Counted from the stretch's first letter, positions 9,759 through 18,359 are shown. The stretch: 64,000 nt of DNA from Anaerolineae bacterium (GCA_022824465.1 JAJDZV010000008.1:1-64000); one strand, 5' to 3'. Translations and numbers: made by a program. The notes: generated by a model from the sequence alone, not told the origin.

Positions 9759-9929
9759 AACCTTCGGGGCAGGGTGAAAGTCCCGACCGGCGGTGATGCA
9801 TGCAGCGGCATGTGTAGCCCGTGACCCTGGCGGTCGCTGACAAATCGGCGTCGCGTCTCAGCCGTAGCTGGGCAGGTGGATTCCGGTGAGATTCCGGAGC
9901 CGACGGTGAGAGTCCGGATGGGAGAAGGG
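9759..9929 (+). ncRNA. FMN riboswitch (RFN element)
   Basis: All signature blocks of the FMN aptamer are present in order: CTTCGGGGCAGGGTGAAAGT, CCCGACCGGCGGTGAT, a variable arm, GATTCCGGTGAGATTCCGGA, GCCGACGGTGAGAGTCCGGA and the closing GGGAGAAGG. It binds FMN and represses riboflavin synthesis or uptake genes. It lies about 125 bases upstream of an ABC permease gene, so it predicts flavin or flavin-precursor transport for that operon. Downstream, GCAGG-cgc-CCTGC (9931-9943) and GGGCA/TGCCC (9929-9955) can form hairpins. No U-tract follows them, so control is more likely at translation or through Rho than by an intrinsic terminator. Confidence 0.95.
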
Positions 9930-10055
9930 GGCAGGCGCCCTGCGGCAGCTTGCCCGGTTCGCTTTTCGACGCTTGCGCAATCTAGTCGCGCGCAGCTGCG
10001 ATGTTCCGTTGCCCTGCATCGCCCTTCCTGATGGAGCGGAATCTGGAAGCGCGAT

Positions 10056-10865
10056 ATGCAATCCAATCCCGACCACGACAACTATCGATCCGCGCAAAAG
10101 CGCAAGCTTGCACTGCGCCGATTGTCCCCGCTCATGACTATTCTGTTTCTGCTGTTGCTATGGCAGTGGCTAAGCGACCGAGAATTGGTATCGCCGATAC
10201 TTGTGCCGCCGCCAGCCGATGTCTACGCCGCGTTTGCTGCTGCGCTGGACGATGGCAGCCTGGTCAAACACACCTTGGTAACGCTCGGGGAAATGCTTTA
10301 CGGGCTGCTCTTGGGAGTTGCGATTGGCCTCGTCCTCGGATACGCCATCGCCAAAGCGCCCCTGCTGGAGTACATTCTGTCGCCGATTATCGTCGCCTTT
10401 CAGTCTACGCCGATTGTGGCCTATGCCCCCTTGCTGATCATCTGGTTCGGGACGGGACCAACCAGCAAGATCGTGACGACCGCCGTAATCGTTTTCTTTC
10501 CCTCACTGGTAAACGCGATCGTGGGCATTCGGAGCGTATCGCCGCGATTGCGCGACCTGATGACATCCTTGAACGCCGGGCCTTGGCGCGCGTTCAGGCT
10601 GCTTGAACTGCCATCAGCGCTGCCAGTCATTCTCGCCGGTTTGAAGACCAGCACGACCTTGGCTGTGATAGGCGCGGTGGTGGGCGAGTTTGTAAGCGCC
10701 GGCAGCGGCCTTGGCTATCTAGTAACGACCGCGCGGTATCAGTTTGACACGCCCCTGGTCATTGTTTCGGTGCTTACGATGACCGCAATTGCATTGAGCC
10801 TGTATAGCTTGGTGGCTTATGTTGAATGGCGCAGTCTCGCATGGCAGCGTCGATCAGCCGCTTGA
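10056..10865 (+). CDS. ribX: Riboflavin/precursor ABC transporter permease (RibX-like)
   Basis: Integral membrane permease, 269 residues, with about six TM helices and the BPD_transp_1 signature loop ELPSALPVILAGLKTSTTLAVIGAVVGEF (quoted in two parts: ELPSALPVILAGLKT and STTLAVIGAVVGEF) that contacts the ATPase. It belongs to the SsuC/TauC/ThiX-like permease class. It is the first gene after the FMN riboswitch and is followed by an NMT1/THI5-like binding protein and an ATPase. Riboswitch-linked RibXY systems are known from Chloroflexus-type bacteria, so import of riboflavin or a flavin precursor is the likely role. The symbol rests on riboswitch context, not on demonstrated specificity. Confidence 0.82.
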   Translation: MQSNPDHDNYRSAQKRKLALRRLSPLMTILFLLLLWQWLSDRELVSPILVPPPADVYAAFAAALDDGSLVKHTLVTLGEMLYGLLLGVAIGLVLGYAIAKAPLLEYILSPIIVAFQSTPIVAYAPLLIIWFGTGPTSKIVTTAVIVFFPSLVNAIVGIRSVSPRLRDLMTSLNAGPWRAFRLLELPSALPVILAGLKTSTTLAVIGAVVGEFVSAGSGLGYLVTTARYQFDTPLVIVSVLTMTAIALSLYSLVAYVEWRSLAWQRRSAA

Positions 10866-10889
10866 GCTTCGCTAGCGAGGAGACAGCTG

Positions 10890-12038
10890 ATGTTCGTGAT
10901 TATTAGACGCTTGTCAGTGATTATGTTTTGCGCCTTGCTCGGCGGGCTTGTCGCAGGCGCTCAGGACGATCTTGCGGATGAACGCATCTTGCTTACCTTC
11001 ATCCCCAACATCCAGTTCGCCCCCTTTTACGTAGGCATAGAAAACGGCTACTTCTCCGATGCCGGTTATGACATAACGCTGGAGCATTTGCACGAGCCGG
11101 ATGTCCTTGATCTCGTCGCCGTCGGCCAAGCCAATTACGGCATCGTCAGCGGCGAGCAAGTAATCTTGGCGCGCTCAAGGGATCGTGATGTTGTCTATGT
11201 TTTTGAGTGGTTTCAGCAGTATCCGGTCGGCATCGTAGCGACGGGACATAATGGCCTGGGTCTGTACGACATTGGCGACCTGCGCGGACGTCGAGTTGGC
11301 ATCCCCGGGCGCTTTGGCGCGAGCTACACCGGCTTGACGGCAATGCTTCACGGCGCCGGGCTTGCCGAAGGCGACATAGAACTCGTAGAGATAGGTTTCA
11401 ACGCGCCCGAAGCCTTCTGCCTGCAAACCGTTGACGCCGCGGTGGTCTATGTTAACAATGAGCCGCTGCAAATCATCAACCGTTCATTGGCCGGGCAATG
11501 CGGCGACATCGGCATCCCCGATGTCTTCCCCGCCTCCGATTATGCCGACTTGGTGTCCAACGGACTGATCGTCAGCCGCTCTCACTTGAACGATAATCCC
11601 GGGCGAGTCGCGCTTATGGTCGGCGCGCTTCGCGACGCATTGCGGTTTGCAATTGATAATCCGGCGGCTGCCTACCTCGCTAGTCTGCCGCACGTCGACG
11701 CCTTGCCTCGCGAAAGTGAATTAGTCGCGGCCCTGACCGAGGCTGCCGCGCGGCAAGGGGATTTCCTCTACGCCATTCCCGGACGCGACGAAGTCGCCGC
11801 CGGCAGGGAAGCGTTGAGAAGTCGGCTGCGTCAGCAATTCGATAACGAAACGTTGGCGCAAATGGAAGTGCTGCTGAATTCAATTGAGTTATGGGATGCC
11901 GAAGTCCTCGGTTACAGCGATTTGGCTTCTTGGGAAACCATGCGTGACACCTTGGCGCGGATGGACCTGCTAGGCGACGATCTCGGCGATCTGAATGCGG
12001 CTTTCACGAATGAATTCGTAGCGGTTGACGACGCGTGA
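10890..12038 (+). CDS. ribY: NMT1/THI5-like substrate-binding protein of the flavin transporter (RibY-like)
   Basis: Exported solute-binding protein, 382 residues, with a signal peptide ending near LVAGAQD. The mature part opens with the NMT1/THI5-type phrase LTFIPNIQFAPFYVGIENGYF and continues with YDITLEHLHEP and LRGRRVGIPGRFGASYTGL, the usual two-lobe periplasmic-binding pattern. No lipobox is obvious. GAGGAG precedes the ATG. Its stop overlaps the GTG start of the ATPase gene. The fold was first tied to pyrimidine thiamine precursors, but the FMN riboswitch upstream points to a flavin ligand. Confidence 0.83.
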   Translation: MFVIIRRLSVIMFCALLGGLVAGAQDDLADERILLTFIPNIQFAPFYVGIENGYFSDAGYDITLEHLHEPDVLDLVAVGQANYGIVSGEQVILARSRDRDVVYVFEWFQQYPVGIVATGHNGLGLYDIGDLRGRRVGIPGRFGASYTGLTAMLHGAGLAEGDIELVEIGFNAPEAFCLQTVDAAVVYVNNEPLQIINRSLAGQCGDIGIPDVFPASDYADLVSNGLIVSRSHLNDNPGRVALMVGALRDALRFAIDNPAAAYLASLPHVDALPRESELVAALTEAAARQGDFLYAIPGRDEVAAGREALRSRLRQQFDNETLAQMEVLLNSIELWDAEVLGYSDLASWETMRDTLARMDLLGDDLGDLNAAFTNEFVAVDDA

Positions 12039-12796
12039 AACTGCGCGTCGAGGACCTCGTGGTCAGTTTCCGCAATCCAGACGGTGAATTGCTGCCAGTG
12101 CTCGGTCCGCTATCGTTTTCAGTGTCCGACAACGAGTTTGCATGTGTGCTGGGTCCCAGCGGTTGCGGCAAAAGCACGTTGATTCAGGTGTTGGCAGGGT
12201 TGCTGCCGCCAACGTCAGGCGCCGCCTACAGCGATGGCCAAGTCATAACTCGCCCCCTGTCTGGCGCCGCCATCATGTTCCAGGATACGAATCTGCTACC
12301 TTGGCGCACGGTGCTGGACAATATCGCATTGCCCCTGGAAGTCGCCGGTATTTCACGAGCGGACCGTTATCGCAGGGTGCGAAAACTCCTTCCGCAACTC
12401 AACCTGGAAGACTTCGAGCGTGCCTATCCGGCTGAGCTGTCTGGCGGCATGGCGCAACGCGTCGCCCTCGGACGCGTCATCGTCCAAAAGCCGCGCGCCT
12501 GGCTGTTGGATGAACCCTTTGGCGCGCTCGACGCCCTGACGCGGGAATCGCTGCGCTTGGAATTGCTGCAGCTTCGCGCTGGCGCCCGGCAGACGCTCAT
12601 CCTGGTTACTCACGACATCAATGAAGCGGTGCTGCTGGCCGACCGCGTCATTGTGCTGTCGCGTCGCCCCGGCGCCGTGGTTGCTGATATTGAGATTGCC
12701 TTGCCTCGTCCGCGCGCGGCGGATATGATTTACCAGCGCGAATTCCTGCTGCTTACCAAGGAAATCCGCAGCTACATAGACGAACAGCGCGCCTGA
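12035..12796 (+). CDS. ABC transporter ATPase of the flavin uptake system
   Basis: Nucleotide-binding subunit of 253 residues, close to the SsuB/TauB/ThiZ class. It has Walker A LGPSGCGKST, Q-loop MFQDTNLLPWR, signature LSGGMAQRVALGR, Walker B AWLLDEPFGALDALTRE, and H-loop LVTHDINEAVLLADR. It starts with GTG 12035, overlapping the binding-protein stop by four bases. It completes the permease, binding protein and ATPase set under the FMN riboswitch. Confidence 0.92.
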   Translation: MKLRVEDLVVSFRNPDGELLPVLGPLSFSVSDNEFACVLGPSGCGKSTLIQVLAGLLPPTSGAAYSDGQVITRPLSGAAIMFQDTNLLPWRTVLDNIALPLEVAGISRADRYRRVRKLLPQLNLEDFERAYPAELSGGMAQRVALGRVIVQKPRAWLLDEPFGALDALTRESLRLELLQLRAGARQTLILVTHDINEAVLLADRVIVLSRRPGAVVADIEIALPRPRAADMIYQREFLLLTKEIRSYIDEQRA

Positions 12797-12869
12797 ACCG
12801 TCCTTGGCGCCGGCGCGCTATTTCAGCTTTTCATTGACCGCAATAGATCCATCCAGCGAGGTCGACCAG

Positions 12870-14120
12870 ATGAGCTTTCCAGTAGATGAAATCCGCGCGC
12901 TGTTTCCGTCGCTTGGCATGACCGCCGAAGACGGCTCACAGCCGATCTTCTTGGACAATCCAGCCGGAACTCAGGCGCCGCGGACGGTTATGGACGCGGT
13001 GACCGAGTATTACCTCACGATGAACGCCAATTCCGGAGCTATCTTCGCCACCAGCCGTCGTAACGACGAGATGGTCGCGCGCACTCGCGAACGCATGGCG
13101 GAATTTCTGAATGCCGCCAGTCCCAAGGAGATCGTCATCGGCGCCAACATGACAACGCTCAACTTCGCGCTGAGCCGCGCTTTGGCGCGCACCTTGGCGC
13201 CGGGCGACGAAATCGTCCTGACCCGCATGGACCACGATGCCAACGTCAGTCCCTGGACGCTCATTGCTCGCGACTATGACCTGCGCGTCAAGTGGGTCGA
13301 TATCAATGCCGCTGACTGTACCCTGGACATGGACTCGCTGGAAGCAGCCCTGACCGAACGCACCAGGATAGTCGCTACCGCGCATGCGTCAAACGCCGTC
13401 GGCACGGTCAACCCGGTTAAGCAGATCGCCGGCATGGCGCAGGCCGTCGGCGCCTTGCATGTCGTGGATGCGGTCCAAAGCGCGCCGCATGTGCCAATTG
13501 ACGTAGGCGATATCGGCTGCGACTTTTTGATTTGCTCAGCATACAAATTCTACGGTCCCCATCTCGGCATCATGTGGGGACGGGAAGACCTGCTGAACTC
13601 CCTGCCCGCCTACAAAGTGCGCCCGGCCAAAGATGTCGCCCCAAACCGCTGGGAAAACGGCACGCCAAGCTACGAAACCTGGAACGGACTGCGCGCCTGC
13701 ATCGATCACTGGCGCAGACTTGGCGAGCGCTACGGCGACGCCAGCTTGCCGCAATATGACGGCGCCCGCCTGGCGCTGAAGCGAGCGCTGCACTCCGTCC
13801 AAGAATATGAACGGGCATTGGTCGCCGAGCTGATTGATGGCCTGCGCGCCATAAAGGGCGTCGCTGTCGCTGGCATCGTCGACAGCCAACGCTACGCCTG
13901 GCGCGTTCCGACGGTCGCTATGGCGAAGGCAGGCAAGTCACCTGCGGAGATCGCCGCTGAATTGGCGCAAAAGCACGTCTACGTCTGGAGCGGGGATTAC
14001 TACGCGCCCGAAATCATGAAGCGCCTGAACCGCCCGGAGGGCATGGTCCGCCTCGGTATCGCCAAATACAATACACGCGCCGAAATAGCGCGCGTCCTGA
14101 ATCTGATAGAGTCAATCTAA
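12870..14120 (+). CDS. Cysteine desulfurase-like PLP aminotransferase class V protein
   Basis: PLP-dependent fold-type I enzyme of about 416 residues, of the cysteine-desulfurase-like subfamily related to the VC1184 group. The start was set at ATG 12870 (MSFPVDEIRALFP) behind GCGAGG, since homology begins at FLDNPAGTQAPRTVMDAV. Visible landmarks are HASNAVGTVNPV, the AVQSAPHVPIDV cofactor region, and the Schiff-base Lys in ICSAYKFYGPHLG. I do not see the extended Cys-bearing loop typical of IscS. A role in sulfur donation is therefore possible but unproven, and other lyase reactions are open. It follows the flavin transporter ATPase by 73 bases and may share its transcript. Confidence 0.75.
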   Translation: MSFPVDEIRALFPSLGMTAEDGSQPIFLDNPAGTQAPRTVMDAVTEYYLTMNANSGAIFATSRRNDEMVARTRERMAEFLNAASPKEIVIGANMTTLNFALSRALARTLAPGDEIVLTRMDHDANVSPWTLIARDYDLRVKWVDINAADCTLDMDSLEAALTERTRIVATAHASNAVGTVNPVKQIAGMAQAVGALHVVDAVQSAPHVPIDVGDIGCDFLICSAYKFYGPHLGIMWGREDLLNSLPAYKVRPAKDVAPNRWENGTPSYETWNGLRACIDHWRRLGERYGDASLPQYDGARLALKRALHSVQEYERALVAELIDGLRAIKGVAVAGIVDSQRYAWRVPTVAMAKAGKSPAEIAAELAQKHVYVWSGDYYAPEIMKRLNRPEGMVRLGIAKYNTRAEIARVLNLIESI

Positions 14121-14170
14121 CGAAGTCGCCAACGGCGTCTATATCGCTGCCGCCGAAATCGACGCTGAGT

Positions 14171-14437
14171 CTAGCCTGCCATCGCGTTGAGCTGTTTCAT
14201 CAGGCGGCTCTTGCGGCGCGCCGCGTTGCGTTTATGCACGACACCGCGGCTCGCGAGCTTGTCCAGATCGCGGACAGCGATTTGCGTCGCCGTGCGCGCT
14301 TCATCCACATCGCCGCTTTCTATGGCGGCGCGCGCTTTTTTCACCAAGGTCCGAGCGCGATTGCGATACATGCGGTTGTGCAAGCGCCTCTTCTCGTTCT
14401 GCTTGATTCGCTTCTTTGCGGACTTGTGAGTTGCCAT
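14171..14437 (-). CDS. rpsT: 30S ribosomal protein S20
   Basis: Protein of 88 residues, the normal length for S20. The sequence is highly basic and helical: MATHKSAKKRIKQNEKRRLH at the start, NRMYRNRARTLVKKA, and the conserved RGVVHKRNAARRKSRL near the end. S20 binds 16S rRNA early in small-subunit assembly. It is monocistronic and convergent with the upstream cysteine-desulfurase-like gene. Confidence 0.97.
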   Translation of the reverse strand: MATHKSAKKRIKQNEKRRLHNRMYRNRARTLVKKARAAIESGDVDEARTATQIAVRDLDKLASRGVVHKRNAARRKSRLMKQLNAMAG

Positions 14438-14530
14438 ATTCTCTGTATCGAGGAAGCCGCGCTTCCCGTCGCTCCTTTCCGAGCCTTGGTCAAGGCGATA
14501 CCGCCTCGAAATTATCGCCGTACGCGCGCC

Positions 14531-14559
14531 ATCTTAGCATGCCAATTCAGGGCTGTCCA
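14531..14559 (-). promoter_or_regulatory. Candidate rpsT promoter
   Basis: On the minus strand TGGACA, 17 bases, then TAAGAT, preceded by TGC (extended -10). The predicted start near 14524 gives an 87-base leader for rpsT, long enough for S20 autoregulation, though no specific structure was identified. Confidence 0.55.
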
Positions 14560-14683
14560 GTGGCTTTCGCGTTGCCCGCCGCGCGGTTCAATTGCTCTAT
14601 CCTTCCCCTACACGCGGCGCGTGCGATTTGCGATAATGTCCCGCGGATTTCCAGAAACCACGGCAACCGTTGATTCAAACAGG

Positions 14684-15370
14684 ATGAAAAGCATGTTCAA
14701 TCGGCTCACGCGCTGCTTCGCTTTGACATTCTCGCTCGCGCTTATGGGCTGCGGCGCTTATCAGACTCCAGTAATGCAGGTGGCGACGGAGCCGCCGGTG
14801 ATCGAAGCTGCCGAAGACGCAGCCAGCGAAGAGCAGCCGACCATGCCTCCCACTGCCACGCCGCTGCCGCCAACGGCGACGCCAACCCCAGAGCCCACTC
14901 TAACGCCGACGCCACCGCCAACCGCGACGCCAGCGCCGACGGCGACGCCCGTCCTTTCGCCGATTGATCGCTTGGTCGCCATGCGCGACGCCGAGAAAGG
15001 CGCCGCCTTATTTGTGACCTTTCAGGAGACGGCCGGCAGCGGCTATTCCTGCTCCAACTGTCATCTGGCCGACAGCGAGAAAACAAATCTTGGTCCGGGT
15101 CTGCTGAATATCAAAGACCGCGCCCTTACGCGCGTCGAAGGTCAAACCGCGGCCGAATACATATACGAATCAATCGTCGATCCGATGGCATACCTGGTCG
15201 AAGACTTTGATCCCGAACTAATGCCAAGGAACTGGTCTGAGATATACTCGGATCTCGAAATCTTCGATATTGTCGCCTATCTGCTAACGCTTGAAGGCGA
15301 GTCGGATATCGACGATCCTGAGCCCGCGGCGTCGGACGCCGAAGCAGCATCTGATCGAGAGCAGGGCTAG
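14684..15370 (+). CDS. Membrane-anchored monoheme cytochrome c lipoprotein
   Basis: Exported lipoprotein of 228 residues. The signal peptide ends in a lipobox, LALMGCGAY, so Cys would be lipidated. A linker of Thr-Pro-Ala repeats (TPTPEPTLTPTPPPTATP) at about residues 58-85 follows, acting as a flexible tether of a kind common in Chloroflexota surface proteins. The C-terminal domain carries one heme c site, CSNCH, and a probable distal Met in ELMPRNW. I started it at ATG 14684; the long upstream extension in the ORF track is not needed. A GATAAT with TGC ahead of it at 14632-14637 may be an extended -10. The role is electron transfer at the outer membrane face; its partners are not visible. 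Confidence 0.85.
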   Translation: MKSMFNRLTRCFALTFSLALMGCGAYQTPVMQVATEPPVIEAAEDAASEEQPTMPPTATPLPPTATPTPEPTLTPTPPPTATPAPTATPVLSPIDRLVAMRDAEKGAALFVTFQETAGSGYSCSNCHLADSEKTNLGPGLLNIKDRALTRVEGQTAAEYIYESIVDPMAYLVEDFDPELMPRNWSEIYSDLEIFDIVAYLLTLEGESDIDDPEPAASDAEAASDREQG

Positions 15371-15408
15371 TTGAGTCGAGCGCAGTCGGACAGGCTTGCC
15401 GTAAGCCG

Positions 15409-16896
15409 TCACGCTTGGAGAGCCTTGACTTCGTCTCCCAGTCGTTGCTCCGCCGCTGATAACGACGCGCGAGTATCAGACAGCCAGCCGCGGTCATGGC
15501 GGAGCGCCTCCGTCTGCGCATCAAGGACCGCTGCCGTGGCTTCGGGCGCGGCGCCGCCGGGCACGACGCGCGCGGCGACAAACGCGTGCGGATCCAAGGC
15601 TCGCGCCATTTGCGCCTCAGATAGCTCCAGCTGTAAGTCAAGCCGTTCAGCCGCAACATCGCGCAGCATTTTCGCGCTCAGCTGCCCGGGCGGGATCGCG
15701 TTTTCCTGCGCATAATTCACCAATGCCGATACCACACCGTGCGCCTGGCGGAAGGGCAAATCGCACTCGCGCGCAAGCGTGTCGGCCAACTCAGTCACGG
15801 TGGTGAAGCCGGCGCCGGCGCGCAGACGCAGATGCTCGACATTCACGCCCAACGTATCTATCACAGCGCCGTAGAGTCGCAGGACTTCGGTCGCCGTTTC
15901 CAGCGAGCCAAACAGCAGCGGGATGATCTCGTCCTCAATGTCTTGCGTATCGCCGAAGGGGATATTGTGACATTGCAGCGTGATGCCCTGCGCCTGCGCC
16001 ATCATCCGGCTTATCCGCGCGCGTAGATGCTCAAGCACAACCGGATTTCGCTTCTGCGGCATGATCGAGCTGATTTGCAGGAAGCTCTCGTCGATGTGAA
16101 TCGCGCCGCTTTCCTGCGTGGCCCAAAAGAGCATGTCTTTGGTGAAGCGCGATAGATTCACGCCTAGCGTGGACAGAGCGCCCGCCACATCGGTCATATT
16201 GTCGGACGCGCCGATGCTGTCGTAAGTGCTTAGCTGAATCTCGTCAAAGCCGAGCAAGCGCGCGGTGAGTTCGCGGTCAATGGGAAAAGCCGTGCCGGTC
16301 AGCGCCGCCGCGCCCAGCGGACTCTGATTGTTGGTCGCGTAGGCAAAGCGCAGCCGGGCCGAGTCCCGCTGCAAACACGCAAGAATGCCGGCGATATAGT
16401 GCGCCATCGTTGTCGGCTGCGCCGGCTGCGTATGCGTATAACCGGGCATCAGCGTGTCCAAATGCTCGCGCGCGAATGCCAGCAAGCTCTCGCGGAAGTT
16501 GTGCAAGTCAGCCGCCGCTGTGAGCAGCAGGGGACGCAGCGCCAGCCGCGTCAGCGCGTAGCCCAAATCGTTGCGGCTGCGCGCCAGCTGCAAGTTGCCG
16601 CCATGGCTCTCGCCCGCCAGTTCAATCAGCCGGCCTTCCACCGCGAAAAACAAGTCTTCAACGCCGCGCCGATACCTAAGCTGATCGACGTCCAGCGACT
16701 CGACTTTCGCCAGCGCATCAAGCAGCGCCTTGGCGTTCTCACGACTGATAATCTCGCAGCGCCATAACATGACGACATGCGCCCGATTGGCGGCCAGCAT
16801 CGGACCCCAATAATACTTCTTGGCGTCCTCGTAGAAGGGTTTCAGGACATACTCTTCGTACAGCGGGTGCGGAAAGGAAGCGGACGCGCTCGACAC
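15409..16896 (-). CDS. Argininosuccinate lyase-like enzyme (fumarate lyase superfamily)
   Basis: Protein of 495 residues with fumarase/aspartase/ASL landmarks: YTHTQPAQPTTMAHY (general acid region) and the flexible catalytic loop SSIMPQKRNPV. The block that in canonical ArgH reads HTGRSRNDQVATD appears as LQLARSRNDLGYAL, and the usual N-terminal WGGRF-type start is absent. It starts three bases after the stop of a MalG-like ABC permease, so it belongs to a transporter operon, not an arginine operon. A C-N lyase acting on an imported aminocarboxylate or succinyl compound is as plausible as argininosuccinate cleavage. Family confident; substrate not. Confidence 0.8.
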   Translation of the reverse strand: MSSASASFPHPLYEEYVLKPFYEDAKKYYWGPMLAANRAHVVMLWRCEIISRENAKALLDALAKVESLDVDQLRYRRGVEDLFFAVEGRLIELAGESHGGNLQLARSRNDLGYALTRLALRPLLLTAAADLHNFRESLLAFAREHLDTLMPGYTHTQPAQPTTMAHYIAGILACLQRDSARLRFAYATNNQSPLGAAALTGTAFPIDRELTARLLGFDEIQLSTYDSIGASDNMTDVAGALSTLGVNLSRFTKDMLFWATQESGAIHIDESFLQISSIMPQKRNPVVLEHLRARISRMMAQAQGITLQCHNIPFGDTQDIEDEIIPLLFGSLETATEVLRLYGAVIDTLGVNVEHLRLRAGAGFTTVTELADTLARECDLPFRQAHGVVSALVNYAQENAIPPGQLSAKMLRDVAAERLDLQLELSEAQMARALDPHAFVAARVVPGGAAPEATAAVLDAQTEALRHDRGWLSDTRASLSAAEQRLGDEVKALQA

Positions 16897-16899
16897 GGC

Positions 16900-17799
16900 T
16901 CAGCCTTTCAAGCCAGTCAGCGCGATCCCTTCGATAATGTATCGTTGAAAGATGATGACGACGATCATCAGCGGCAACACCGATAGCGAAGCGCCCGTCA
17001 TTATCAGGTTCCAGGGCGTATCGGCTTCCGAGGAGAATTGCTGGATTCCCACCGGCAGGGTGAACATTTCGCTGCGCGAGGTCGCGATGAGGGGCCAGAT
17101 GAAAGCGTTCCAGTTGCCGAGGAAAGTGAAGATGCTCAGCGCGCCGATTGCGGGCAAGCTAAGCGGCACGGCGATCCGCCAATACAAGCCGAATTCGCTG
17201 ACGCCGTCGATCCTCCCGGCATCGAGCAGCTCGTCCGGCACGCCCTGCATGAACTGCCGCATGAGAAAGATGCCGGCTGCAGTGATCACGCCGGGAAAGG
17301 CGATGCCCCAATAAGTATCGACCCACGTCCCGCCAACTGGTATCGGCGGATTGGACGACATAATGAACCAGGGAATCAGCAGCATTTCAGTCGGCACCAT
17401 CAGCGACGCCAGGAAGGCGACGAAGATAAACTGCTTGCCCGGAAATTGGTATTTGGCGAAGACGAAGCCGGCCAGGGAATCAAAGAATGCGACGCTGATG
17501 GTGCAAATCATCGCAACGATGAGAGAATTCTTATACCAAACCGGCAACTCGGTTTGGGTGATTACCTCGGTATAATTGTTCCATGTCGGCTCGACCGGGA
17601 ACATGTTGCGCCGCAATATCTCGGATTCCGGCTTGAAAGAGGTTGAAATCATCCAGGCAAACGGGAACGTAATAGTGAATACGATGAGCGTGAGTACAAG
17701 GTAAGAAAATACCTTGTATTTCCTGTCGCCGTGGCTTCGCCCGACAGCGGTGGCGCGCGACTGATCTTTGAACAAGTTAGATGGCGTAACCGTCTGCAC
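16900..17799 (-). CDS. MalG-like ABC sugar-transporter permease
   Basis: Carbohydrate-type (CUT1) permease of 299 residues. It has an N-terminal TM, the FPFAWMISTSFKPESEI loop typical of MalG/UgpE, five further TM helices, and the EAA-like coupling loop DELLDAGRIDGVSEFGLYWRI (DAGRIDG core). The preceding gene on the same strand is only the C-terminal stub of its MalF-like partner, and no binding protein or ATPase is present nearby. The transporter is thus incomplete unless partners are encoded elsewhere. Confidence 0.9.
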   Translation of the reverse strand: MQTVTPSNLFKDQSRATAVGRSHGDRKYKVFSYLVLTLIVFTITFPFAWMISTSFKPESEILRRNMFPVEPTWNNYTEVITQTELPVWYKNSLIVAMICTISVAFFDSLAGFVFAKYQFPGKQFIFVAFLASLMVPTEMLLIPWFIMSSNPPIPVGGTWVDTYWGIAFPGVITAAGIFLMRQFMQGVPDELLDAGRIDGVSEFGLYWRIAVPLSLPAIGALSIFTFLGNWNAFIWPLIATSRSEMFTLPVGIQQFSSEADTPWNLIMTGASLSVLPLMIVVIIFQRYIIEGIALTGLKG

Positions 17800-17809
17800 G
17801 TTGACCGCC

Positions 17810-18034
17810 TTAGTTGATGCTGCGCGTCGTGAAACGCAGTTGAATAATGGTCACGATCAAGATCACGATAAACAAAACTACCGTCATTGCCGAAGCGTAG
17901 CCCATATTAAAACTTTGAAACGCCTCGCGATAAACGCGCAGAACCACCGTTGTGGTCGCGTCCAAGGGTCCTCCTTGTCCCTGCACGGTCATCGCCACCA
18001 CCGGCGCGAACATGCGCAAGACTGCTGCCGCGGA
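17810..18034 (-). pseudogene. 5'-truncated MalF/UgpA-like permease (C-terminal fragment)
   Basis: About 70 residues that match only the end of a MalF/UgpA-type permease: FAPVVAMTVQGQGGPLDATTT, then the last TM VVLFIVILIVTIIQL. In-frame reading upstream hits TAA at 18035-18037, and the first roughly 220 residues of a normal permease are missing. The upstream sequence instead belongs to another gene in a different frame (amidohydrolase start). A single deletion joined the two. A TTG at 18019 could start a peptide, but with one or two TM helices it would not form a channel. Confidence 0.85.
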
Positions 18035-18035
18035 T

Positions 18036-18123
18036 TAGGCGCTCCCTCGATGAATGTCCCGCTCTGCGTCGGGAAGTGCAGGTGAAAATCGATGACCTTC
18101 AATCCGTTGTACATAAGCATCAT
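18036..18123 (-). pseudogene. 5' stub of an amidohydrolase family gene
   Basis: Below the ORF-track cutoff. ATG at 18123 or 18114 follows AAAGG, and translation gives YNGLKVIDFHLHFPTQSG, the N-terminal strand with the HxH metal-binding motif of amidohydrolase (family 2) enzymes. After about 30 codons it runs into the permease remnant in another frame and stops at 17989-17991. A start signal, ribosome binding site and a TATAAT -10 box at 18150-18155 are still present, so transcripts from here could serve the permease and lyase genes downstream. Confidence 0.7.
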
Positions 18124-18149
18124 CCTTTGCGGCTTGCTCGGTTGCCCAG

Positions 18150-18155
18150 ATTATA
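18150..18155 (-). promoter_or_regulatory. Candidate -10 box for the damaged ABC locus
   Basis: TATAAT on the minus strand, 27 bases before the amidohydrolase stub. No good -35 hexamer is visible at 16-18 bases, so this is a weak call. Confidence 0.3.
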
Positions 18156-18359
18156 CGCAAGCGATAATAGCGCATCGGATTGCCGCTGCCCAATCATTGA
18201 CGTGAACAAATGGTCGCCTATTGCCAGCTGAAGTCTGCTAGACTGCTAAACATGAACCCCAAATCGCCCCACATCACCAAGCCAAAGTCATGCTGTTTCT
18301 ATACCGCAACACAACCTTTATCGCCCGAGATCCGTAATTTGCTTGCCGAGGCAACGCTG

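Noticed and set aside
9929-9955. Intrinsic terminator after the FMN riboswitch
   Set aside because: A hairpin can form but no U-tract follows, so I do not call a terminator.
14761-14982. Minus-strand Gly/Val-rich ORF
   Set aside because: Mirror of the Thr-Pro repeat linker of the cytochrome c lipoprotein.
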